This document shows, in pieces, positions 1 to 5,926 of a DNA stretch of 14,643 bases. Origin of the DNA: Gammaproteobacteria bacterium (GTDB lineage: Bacteria > Pseudomonadota > Gammaproteobacteria > Comchoanobacterales > Comchoanobacteraceae); contig JAURNZ010000061.1 of assembly GCA_030829925.1 (NCBI GenBank), positions 1 to 14,643 on the forward strand. The letters run 5' to 3'. The notes under the pieces are model-generated. The model saw only the letters and a list, made by a program, of their open reading frames with translations. It was not told where the DNA came from and did no database searches. Positions within the stretch are counted from its first letter, which is position 1, and each line of letters starts with the position of its first letter. The position numbers and the translations under genes were made by a program.

Positions 1-30
1 AAAAAGAAGGTGGTGGGCTTTATTTCCTAG
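1..30 (+). CDS. possible 3' end of an upstream gene (partial)
   Basis: In frame 1 the first 27 bases read KKKVVGFIS and then reach a TAG stop at 28-30, only 7 bases before the next gene. The Shine-Dalgarno AGGAGA of the secretin gene overlaps this stop. That close spacing fits an upstream operon partner; in relatives the gene before a type IV pilus secretin is usually the lipoprotein gene pilP. Nine residues are too few to identify a family, and the frame could be open by chance. Confidence 0.3.
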   Translation, partial: KKKVVGFIS

Positions 31-37
31 GAGACAT

Positions 38-1114
38 ATGCAAATAGTGCTTATCATTTTAATTACTCTCTTTTTTGGTGCATCGACCCACAATCCATTC
101 TCGGGAATTCATGTTGACGCCCAAAACGATGGTTTTGTGATCTCAGTTGAAGACGCCTCTTTAAGCGAGACCATTGAAGAAGTGTGCTGGTCAATGAAAC
201 GGCCTTGTCACACAGAAAACATTAATGAAAAAACAAACCTTCCTCCCACTTTTTTCAAATATGACGAGTGGCTTGAGTGGCTGGGCAATCACTATCAAAT
301 TAAATTTTATCCTGCCACTCAAGTTTTCAGATCTCCAACAAAGACCAAACACAACCTTATTAAAGAGGCTTATAAACCGAGTTTCCAAAAACCATCTGAA
401 TTAAAAAAACAACTCCAAAAAAGCCTAGATCCAGGCAGCGCTTCATTCAAAGACATTGATACACTTAATATACTATATATGTATGCAAAGCCTGAAAAAA
501 TCATAAAAATAGCCAGCGACGCTCGCAAACTTGACTGTCAACCTGCACACATTTTAGCCAAGATAGACGTTGTTTCTGTAGCCTCAGAGGTACTAACAGA
601 CCTGGGTATAGATGTCTTTGGCACTTGGCTGAAACTCAATCACAATCAACTTTTAGGGCTTGAACTTTTAAAAAAAATGACCGTGTTAGAAACTCAAGGA
701 CAAGCTTCTTATCTAGCAAAACCTACAAGCATATTATTACCAAATCAAAAAATGATAATAAAAAATCTTGAAAAAAACAAAGGCATTACTCAACCCGCGA
801 CACTTGACCTTTCAATGCAGTTTGAATTTCAGGGTAATGATGGCATTTTGGCATCGTTTGAACTTAAACATGTCTATTTAAACAATAATCAATTTACAGA
901 GCATCAGTTTAAAAACAATGCCATCCTTGTTAATAATGAAGTATCTTTAATAGGTGGACTTAGGGAAAAAAACAATATCTATGAAAATCATTGCTTCCCC
1001 TGGGTTTCACACATACCAATTTTGGCAGATTTATTATGTCATACGACCACACATAACAAAGATCAAGTTGTTTTATTGTTTATTCACCCACAGCGACTTC
1101 AGCGTTGTGCTTAA
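38..1114 (+). CDS. short PilQ/HofQ-like secretin, outer-membrane pore protein
   Basis: Secretins form outer-membrane gates for type IV pili, DNA uptake or type II secretion. This 358-residue protein starts with a hydrophobic signal-like stretch (residues 2-15). An STN/N0-like region follows (about 28-97, with the SLSETIEEV helix), then an N1-like segment (135-165). The secretin core (168-353) shows the ILAKIDVVSVASEVLTDLGI strand, the LETQGQASYLAKP segment and a near match to the secretin signature: GGL, eleven residues, then FPWVSHIPILADLL, ending in VVLLFIHPQRL. Family PilQ proteins are about twice as long and carry AMIN domains, which are absent here; HofQ of enterobacteria (about 410 residues) is closer. 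The core is divergent (SLIGG for the usual VVIGG), so function may be weakened. ATG is preceded by AGGAGA at 29-34. The gene stands without pilM-P in view. The family is fairly sure; the exact system is not. Confidence 0.72.
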   Translation: MQIVLIILITLFFGASTHNPFSGIHVDAQNDGFVISVEDASLSETIEEVCWSMKRPCHTENINEKTNLPPTFFKYDEWLEWLGNHYQIKFYPATQVFRSPTKTKHNLIKEAYKPSFQKPSELKKQLQKSLDPGSASFKDIDTLNILYMYAKPEKIIKIASDARKLDCQPAHILAKIDVVSVASEVLTDLGIDVFGTWLKLNHNQLLGLELLKKMTVLETQGQASYLAKPTSILLPNQKMIIKNLEKNKGITQPATLDLSMQFEFQGNDGILASFELKHVYLNNNQFTEHQFKNNAILVNNEVSLIGGLREKNNIYENHCFPWVSHIPILADLLCHTTTHNKDQVVLLFIHPQRLQRCA

Positions 1115-1129
1115 AGCATTAAGAAGAAT

Positions 1130-1158
1130 TTGACAAACTCAGTAATTATGTACATTAT
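1130..1158 (+). promoter_or_regulatory. sigma-70 promoter of tRNA-Gln
   Basis: A perfect -35 box TTGACA (1130-1135) is followed after 17 bp by CATTAT (1153-1158), four of six matches to TATAAT. Transcription would start near 1165, about 14 bases before the mature tRNA, leaving a short 5' leader for RNase P. It is the best consensus promoter in the window and lies just after the secretin stop. Confidence 0.7.
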
Positions 1159-1178
1159 ATGTTTTATTGATCACTTAC

Positions 1179-1253
1179 TGGGGTGTCGCCAAGCGGTAAG
1201 GCACGGGGTTTTGATCTCCGCATGCGTAGGTTCGAATCCTACCACCCCAGCCA
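1179..1253 (+). tRNA. glnX-type tRNA-Gln: tRNA-Gln (anticodon UUG)
   Basis: The 75-base cloverleaf can be drawn fully. The acceptor stem TGGGGTG (1179-1185) pairs with CACCCCA (1243-1249), followed by discriminator G and an encoded CCA (1251-1253). The anticodon stem 1204-1208/1216-1220 holds loop TTTTGAT with anticodon TTG at 1211-1213. The T arm carries GGTTCGAATCC. The first base pair is U-A, as in gammaproteobacterial tRNA-Gln, a weak pair known to help glutaminyl-tRNA synthetase recognition. Its place directly before prs is a conserved gammaproteobacterial arrangement (often after ispE/lolB, here after the secretin). It decodes CAA and, by wobble, CAG. Confidence 0.97.
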
Positions 1254-1359
1254 AATATTTATATAATTAAAGGTTGCCTCTTTTTAAATATATTAAAATT
1301 CTTCCTAAAAAATTAATTTTTGCATGAAAAACATTGTTTTGTTGTATATAATTCATTAA
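1254..1359 (+). promoter_or_regulatory. tRNA-Gln to prs spacer with -10 box next to the prs start
   Basis: A consensus TATAAT lies at 1347-1352, only 7 bases before the prs ATG at 1360, and no Shine-Dalgarno is visible. No good -35 stands at 16-18 bp (TTTTGC at 1318-1323 is 23 bp away). If the box works, the prs transcript would begin at or within a base or two of the ATG (leaderless). Otherwise prs is read through from the tRNA promoter. A weak AAAGG-TTG-CCTCTTTTT element at 1270-1286 is too poor to call a terminator. Confidence 0.4.
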
Positions 1360-2304
1360 ATGATGAAAGATATGTTTATAATCCACGGCAATACAAATGC
1401 CGAGCTGGCTCAGACTGTTGCCAAATCACTTAATTGTCATATCATTAGCAACTGCGTTCAACGCTTTAGTGATGGCGAAGTTATGGTTGAAATCAATGAG
1501 AATGTTCGAGGAAAGCACGCCTGCATCATTCAATCAACCTGTGACCCTGTAAACACATCCCTTATGGAAATTTTATTAATAGCAGATGCTTTAAAGCGTG
1601 CATCGGTCAATTATATCACAGTTGTCATTCCATATTTTGGTTATGCTCGTCAAGATAGGAGACCCAGGTCCTCTCGAGTACCTATAAGCGCAAAGCTCAT
1701 TGCTAACTTAATCACGGTAACAGGAATATCCAGAGTAGTAACAGTTGATCTTCATGCTGACCAGATACAAGGTTTTTTTGACATACCAGTGGATAACATA
1801 TACTTTTCAAAGCTAATCATGGAAGACCTTGTCAACCACCCATCAGACAACCCGGTTATTATTTCACCCGATGTCGGTGGACTGGTTAGAGCACGATCTA
1901 TCGCAAAACAATTTAAAGACAGTGACATAGCCATTGTGGACAAAAGAAGACAAAAAGCTAACCATGTTGAGGTTATGAATATCATCGGGGATGTCAACAA
2001 CAAAGACTGCTTTATAATCGATGACATCGTTGATACAGCAGGCACTTTATGTAAGGCCGCAGCATTCCTGAAAGAGCAAGGCGCAAAGAAAATAATTGCT
2101 TATTGTACTCACCCAGTGCTCTCTGGCAATGCGATTGAGAACCTTGAAAACTCACCTATTGACGTCTTAAAAGTAGCAAATTCTATTCCTTTGAACACAG
2201 AATCCAAAAATTCGTCTAAAATAGAAGTATTGGATATAGGACCAATGCTTGCTGAAACACTTCACAGAATTAGTTTAAGCAAGTCGGTCAGTGATATGTT
2301 TTAA
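1360..2304 (+). CDS. prs: ribose-phosphate pyrophosphokinase (PRPP synthetase)
   Basis: Cytosolic enzyme that makes PRPP from ribose 5-phosphate and ATP for purine, pyrimidine, NAD, histidine and tryptophan synthesis. The 314-residue protein matches the class I bacterial length (315 in E. coli) and aligns end to end. The N-terminal half has FSDGE (36-40), INENVRG, and the ATP loop YFGYARQDRR (92-101). The PRPP synthetase signature lies at DLHADQIQGFFDIPVD (130-145), with catalytic His132. The flexible-loop lysine is K195 in DKRR, and the ribose-5-phosphate/PRPP loop is DDIVDTAGT (221-229). The start fits by alignment (MKDMF against MPDMK of E. coli); ATG at 1360 or 1363 are both possible and neither has a ribosome-binding site. 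It leads the prs-rplY-pth-ychF cluster after tRNA-Gln. Confidence 0.97.
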   Translation: MMKDMFIIHGNTNAELAQTVAKSLNCHIISNCVQRFSDGEVMVEINENVRGKHACIIQSTCDPVNTSLMEILLIADALKRASVNYITVVIPYFGYARQDRRPRSSRVPISAKLIANLITVTGISRVVTVDLHADQIQGFFDIPVDNIYFSKLIMEDLVNHPSDNPVIISPDVGGLVRARSIAKQFKDSDIAIVDKRRQKANHVEVMNIIGDVNNKDCFIIDDIVDTAGTLCKAAAFLKEQGAKKIIAYCTHPVLSGNAIENLENSPIDVLKVANSIPLNTESKNSSKIEVLDIGPMLAETLHRISLSKSVSDMF

Positions 2305-2315
2305 AGGAAGAAATC

Positions 2316-2960
2316 ATGAACAAACAAATTGAACTTACAACGACCTCAAGGTCAGTTAAACCTAACCTTAATAACTTTATACCTGCTGTTGTTTATGGCG
2401 GGAAAGGTGATAATGTACTTGTAGAAATTGACGCCAAAACAATTGATCGCTTGTTTCATACTACCGCATTTCATACGCATGTTATCAACCTAATGATCGA
2501 TAAGAAAAAAACACCTACCTTACTCAAAGATTGGCAACTAAACGCCATTAGCAGAAAAGTTATTCACATGGATTTTTATAGAGTAAGCGCAAATAACCCA
2601 GTTGACATTGATGTACCCTTGAGAATTATTGGCGATGAAACATGCAAAGCAATTACAGATGAAAAGGGTGTTTTACAACTTCATATGACTGAAATTAGCG
2701 TAACATGTCTACCAAAAGACATTCCAGAGCATATTGATGTTAATATTTCAGAGCTAGCCCTTAAACAAACCATTCACGCTAGCGATCTTCAATCATTAAA
2801 AGGGGTGTCTTTTAACATACAAATTGATGAAACACATGACCCTGCTATAGTTTCTATTCAGCCACCAATCACAGAAGAGACTGAAGAAGAAGCAACAACT
2901 GAAGCCGAGAACATCGCCAAGCCTTCGGAAACCAACACTGCAGAGAGTGACACTGAGTAA
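2316..2960 (+). CDS. rplY: 50S ribosomal protein bL25, long CTC form
   Basis: Binds 5S rRNA in the central protuberance of the large subunit. The N-terminal domain (about 1-90) shows FIPAVVYGG, LLKDWQLNAI and the family hallmark HMDFYRV (84-90). The C-terminal beta domain (about 93-185), absent from the 94-residue E. coli protein, makes this the general-stress CTC/TL5 type with 214 residues in all. A very acidic tail (from about 187, rich in E, T and S) follows, as in many long forms. The ATG has a good Shine-Dalgarno AAGGAAG at 2304-2310, which overlaps the prs stop codon and so suggests translational coupling. The pth gene follows after 6 bp. Confidence 0.95.
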   Translation: MNKQIELTTTSRSVKPNLNNFIPAVVYGGKGDNVLVEIDAKTIDRLFHTTAFHTHVINLMIDKKKTPTLLKDWQLNAISRKVIHMDFYRVSANNPVDIDVPLRIIGDETCKAITDEKGVLQLHMTEISVTCLPKDIPEHIDVNISELALKQTIHASDLQSLKGVSFNIQIDETHDPAIVSIQPPITEETEEEATTEAENIAKPSETNTAESDTE

Positions 2961-2966
2961 AAACTT

Positions 2967-3533
2967 ATGATTAAGTTGATGTGCGGCCTGGGAAACCCAG
3001 GAAACAACTACTCAAACACAAGGCATAATGCTGGCAGATGGCTAATTAATGCTTTCACACATCAACTTAATACAACCCCCGTAAAAGAGAAAAAAGGTGG
3101 ATATTGGTGCAGCGGGGAAGCCAATGGAAACACCATCTACTTTTTTGAGTCTGCAGCTTATATGAATGAATGTGGGAAATCTATTGCTGACTTTGCTCGT
3201 TACTATAAAATCAAACCTGATGAAATCCTAATTGCTTATGATGAACTTGCCCTTGCACCAGGAACCATTAAACTTAAGCAAGGCGGGGGTAGCAATGGGC
3301 ACAATGGCATTAAAGATTGCATCAAACACATTGAAAACCCAATGTTCTACCGGTTAAAAATTGGAATAGGTCGTCCATTTGACGCTTCCATGACCAAACA
3401 TTACGTGTTAAAATCGCCTAGTATTTCTGAAAAAGACCTAATTTGTAGTGCCATTGATGACGTTGTGCCACAATTACCACTGCTAGGGCAGGGTCAGTTT
3501 CAGCCTTTTATGCACAATTTACATACGAGATAA
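2967..3533 (+). CDS. pth: peptidyl-tRNA hydrolase
   Basis: Cleaves the ester bond of peptidyl-tRNA dropped from ribosomes, recycling tRNA in the cytosol. The 188-residue length is normal (194 in E. coli). Visible motifs are GLGNPGNNYSNTRHNAG with Asn10 and the catalytic His20, YMN (65-67) for the substrate-binding Asn, Asp92 of DEL that activates the histidine, and GHNG (111-114). Two changes stand out: the usual DELDLPPG reads DELALAPG, and the stretch before GHNG is GGGSNGHNG rather than GGGxGGHNG. Catalytic residues are all kept, so activity is expected. It follows rplY by 6 bp and precedes ychF by 5 bp with no Shine-Dalgarno of its own, typical of a coupled operon. Confidence 0.96.
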   Translation: MIKLMCGLGNPGNNYSNTRHNAGRWLINAFTHQLNTTPVKEKKGGYWCSGEANGNTIYFFESAAYMNECGKSIADFARYYKIKPDEILIAYDELALAPGTIKLKQGGGSNGHNGIKDCIKHIENPMFYRLKIGIGRPFDASMTKHYVLKSPSISEKDLICSAIDDVVPQLPLLGQGQFQPFMHNLHTR

Positions 3534-3538
3534 TAAAC

Positions 3539-4621
3539 ATGGGTTTCAAATGTGGCATCGTTGGCCTTCCAAATGTTGGAAAATCAACTCTATTTAACGC
3601 ACTTACTTCTGGCAAAGCTGTTGCTAGCAACTATCCTTTTTGTACCATTGAACCAAATGTTGGCATGGTCGCAGTCCCTGATGAAAGACTGGATCAAATT
3701 CAAGCGATCGTTCAAAGCCAACAAGTTATACCTGCATCAATGCACTTTGTGGACATTGCTGGTTTAGTTAAAAATGCCTCCAAAGGAGACGGTCTTGGCA
3801 ACCAGTTTCTTGCAAACATAAGAGAAACCCAAGCCATAGTCCATGTTGTGCGCTGCTTTGACAATGATGATATTACCCACGTGGAAGGGAAAATTGACCC
3901 AATTGCAGACGTAGAAATTATTGAAACTGAACTACTTTTATCTGATATGGAGCGAGTAGAAAAACAAATAGAAAAAACAAAAAAAGTTGCTAAATCTGGG
4001 AACAAAGAAGGGAAAGCTTATCTCGCAGAATTAGAAACTTTGTTAAACTTATTAAACGATCTTGACCTATCAACCATTTCTAATGACCAAGTGCTATTAG
4101 GTAATGAACTAGGCCTTCTTTCCTTTAAACCTATGATGTATGTTGCTAACGTTGATGAACAAAGTTTAAATGGCAATGACTACGTAGAAAAACTTATTGC
4201 ACACGCCAATAAAAACAAACGCCCTTGCATTACAGTCTGTGCAAATATTGAGGCTGAACTTTCTGAGCTAGATACAGAAGAACAAACATCTTTCCTAGAA
4301 GATTTAGGCCTTACAGAATCCGGTCTTAATAAACTAATTAAATCTGGTTACAAGCTACTAAACTTGCATAATTATTTTACAGCAGGACCAAAAGAGATTA
4401 GAGCCTGGACCATTCCAATTGGAGCAAACGCTCAGACATCTGCGAGAGTCATACATACCGACTTTTACAAAAAATTTATCCGTGCCGAAGTCATTGGCTT
4501 TAATCATTTCATTGATGATGGCGGGACACAACAAGCAAAACAAAAAGGTCACCTTCAAGTAGAAGGCAAAGATTATATAGTTAAGAACGGAGATATAATC
4601 TACTTCTTAATAGGGAAATAA
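3539..4621 (+). CDS. ychF: redox-regulated ribosome-binding ATPase YchF (OLA1 family)
   Basis: Obg-family P-loop protein that prefers ATP, binds 70S ribosomes and is linked to stress responses. The 360 residues (363 in E. coli) contain G1 GLPNVGKST (9-17), G2 around NYPFCTIEPN (31-40), G3 DIAGLVKNASKGDGLG (72-87) and the unusual G4 NVDE (204-207), which in this family replaces NKxD and explains ATP preference. His114, reported as important for catalysis, is present. A coiled-coil arm lies at about 130-175. The C-terminal TGS domain (about 275-358) ends in GDIIYFLIGK. It closes the prs-rplY-pth-ychF cluster; pth-ychF is a very widely conserved pair. Confidence 0.97.
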   Translation: MGFKCGIVGLPNVGKSTLFNALTSGKAVASNYPFCTIEPNVGMVAVPDERLDQIQAIVQSQQVIPASMHFVDIAGLVKNASKGDGLGNQFLANIRETQAIVHVVRCFDNDDITHVEGKIDPIADVEIIETELLLSDMERVEKQIEKTKKVAKSGNKEGKAYLAELETLLNLLNDLDLSTISNDQVLLGNELGLLSFKPMMYVANVDEQSLNGNDYVEKLIAHANKNKRPCITVCANIEAELSELDTEEQTSFLEDLGLTESGLNKLIKSGYKLLNLHNYFTAGPKEIRAWTIPIGANAQTSARVIHTDFYKKFIRAEVIGFNHFIDDGGTQQAKQKGHLQVEGKDYIVKNGDIIYFLIGK

Positions 4622-4629
4622 GCCATTAA

Positions 4630-4642
4630 TTATTCAGAATAA
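4630..4642. repeat. 13-bp palindrome after ychF
   Basis: TTATTC and GAATAA flank a single A just after the ychF stop. The centre is too tight for an RNA hairpin, so it could be a protein-binding operator for the next gene or chance in AT-rich DNA. It has no T tract. Confidence 0.3.
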
Positions 4643-4660
4643 AGCATGAAAATAAGAACA

Positions 4661-4677
4661 ATGGTTGATAAAACCAT
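4661..4677. repeat. small inverted repeat in the ychF to damX-like gap
   Basis: ATGGTT (4661-4666) and AACCAT (4672-4677) form a 6-bp stem with a GATAA loop. No T run follows on the plus strand, so it is not a standard terminator. It lies about 36 bp upstream of the proposed -35 box of the next gene. Confidence 0.35.
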
Positions 4678-4712
4678 GCATTATCACCCACACCGCGAAA
4701 CACAATTAACGC

Positions 4713-4742
4713 TTGCACTATATTGCTGTAATTAAGCATAAT
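4713..4742 (+). promoter_or_regulatory. putative promoter of the DamX-like gene
   Basis: TTGCAC (4713-4718) and CATAAT (4737-4742, five of six matches) are 18 bp apart. Transcription would begin near 4749, placing GGAGGAG (4750-4756) at the very 5' end of the mRNA. This favours the ATG at 4772 as the start, or a leaderless start at 4748. The -35 box is poor. Confidence 0.4.
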
Positions 4743-4771
4743 TGATCATGGAGGAGTTGAGAGACTTATTA

Positions 4772-5926
4772 ATGATCGATCACCCTATGGAACACAGCGC
4801 TAATGTTTCGGCGGCAGTCACATACTTAGACTGCATGTCGAGCAACTTTAAGTTAGCAACAAAAGAAATTGACAGTGATCAAGCTTGTTTGTTTATCACT
4901 GGATCAAGTGGTTCTGGCAAATCAACCCTTGCCAAAATGATTCTCTATCATTACGAATCAGCACATCTCATCACGGGAAATCAAGGCACCAGTGTACACA
5001 ACATAACAAAATTTATAGCCACCCATTTGGGCATAAATCTTTACAGTAACTCTGAAGAACACACTAATCGTGGCACACAACTCATCAATCAACTAAAGCA
5101 ATCTGGGAGCGAGTGTCTATTTATTATAGATGATGCACACTTAATGCCTGGCAGTACGCTTTCCGTTATTATGCAACTAATTAATATACAACCAACCGTT
5201 AGATTTATTTTAATTGGTGACAGTCATTTTATTGATAAAGCAGATGCTTTGTCGGTTGGTAGCTATAAAAAAAGCCACTTTGAAATCGAACCCCTAACCT
5301 ATAAAAACGCAAAATCATTATTATTAAACCAATATCAATTAAAGTTGGGTGCGCGAAAATTAAAACAACTTTTAATTGAAACCAAGGGCAACCCCTCACA
5401 AATTGAAAGTTATATTAAAAAAAAGGTTCACCTCAAAAAAATAAATCTTAAAGTCTACCTACATCATTTCACCAAACACAGCAAAGATTTCTTTTTGATG
5501 ACAGTAGGGGCCTTAATTTTAGCTACCGGTTATTTTACTTTTCAACACTTTTCACCCAAGCATAATCATATAAATATTGTTCTCAACAAACAAAACAATG
5601 AGTTCCAAAGTGATTTTGCTCCTTCGGTTTGTTACCCGAACATGGCAGCCACTGAAAAAACAAAAAATATTGACAATGTACCTCTGTACGTTGTGCAACT
5701 GCTTAGTGTGAGAAAACCAAGTAGCATTCAAAACATTTCAAAATCATTGAGATCAGTGCCATTTAAACCTGTGATGATTAAAAATAAAAAGTCTGGCTTA
5801 TATACCCTTTATTACGGGCCATTCTTTACAAGAGAAGATGCTAAAGAAGCTTTAGCTCACTTACCTGATGGGTTAAAAACACTTAACCCATGGATCAGAC
5901 CTGTCGATCAAGCAGATTTAGCCTAG
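4772..5926 (+). CDS. DamX-like protein: ExeA-type AAA ATPase, membrane segment, SPOR domain
   Basis: Predicted inner-membrane cell-division/envelope protein. From the ATG at 4772 it has 384 residues: Walker A GSSGSGKST (44-52), Walker B CLFIIDDAH (115-123), a sensor-like FILIGD strand, one membrane helix (about 240-257) and a C-terminal SPOR domain (about 303-376, with VPLYVVQLLSV and YTLYYGPF). SPOR domains bind glycan strands lacking stem peptides at the septum. Several gammaproteobacterial DamX proteins have this ATPase-TM-SPOR order; enterobacterial DamX has lost the ATPase signature. The topology would be ATPase in the cytosol and SPOR in the periplasm. Start choice: TTG 4742 and ATG 4748 are also in frame, but GAGAG (4759-4763) stands 8 bases before 4772 and GGAGGAG lies upstream. 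Its 3' end overlaps rsmB by 32 bp. DamX normally sits after pilQ-aroK-aroB; here it is apart from the secretin. Confidence 0.8.
   Translation: MIDHPMEHSANVSAAVTYLDCMSSNFKLATKEIDSDQACLFITGSSGSGKSTLAKMILYHYESAHLITGNQGTSVHNITKFIATHLGINLYSNSEEHTNRGTQLINQLKQSGSECLFIIDDAHLMPGSTLSVIMQLINIQPTVRFILIGDSHFIDKADALSVGSYKKSHFEIEPLTYKNAKSLLLNQYQLKLGARKLKQLLIETKGNPSQIESYIKKKVHLKKINLKVYLHHFTKHSKDFFLMTVGALILATGYFTFQHFSPKHNHINIVLNKQNNEFQSDFAPSVCYPNMAATEKTKNIDNVPLYVVQLLSVRKPSSIQNISKSLRSVPFKPVMIKNKKSGLYTLYYGPFFTREDAKEALAHLPDGLKTLNPWIRPVDQADLA
5868..5891. repeat. 9-bp inverted repeat between the damX-like and rsmB 3' ends
   Basis: ATGGGTTAA (5868-5876) and TTAACCCAT (5883-5891) form a perfect 9-bp stem with a 6-base loop. 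It lies inside the last codons of the damX-like gene and just downstream of the rsmB stop (5895-5897) on the other strand. A T8 run occurs at 5927-5934, but 35 bases away on the plus strand, and no T tract follows on the minus strand. It may slow or end transcription from both sides, or protect 3' ends; it is not a textbook terminator. Confidence 0.5.

Noticed and set aside
1266..1290. Terminator after tRNA-Gln
   Set aside because: The stem is only about three paired bases with a mismatch; the T run alone is not enough in AT-rich DNA.
1752..2045. Open frame of 97 codons on the minus strand
   Set aside because: Antisense to the best conserved part of prs, with no ribosome site or family likeness.
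3712..4005. Open frame of 97 codons on the minus strand
   Set aside because: Antisense shadow of the ychF GTPase domain with no independent support.
4742..4771. Earlier starts of the DamX-like gene (TTG 4742, ATG 4748)
   Set aside because: No Shine-Dalgarno precedes them, and the proposed -10 overlaps the TTG. ATG 4748 stays possible only if the mRNA is leaderless.
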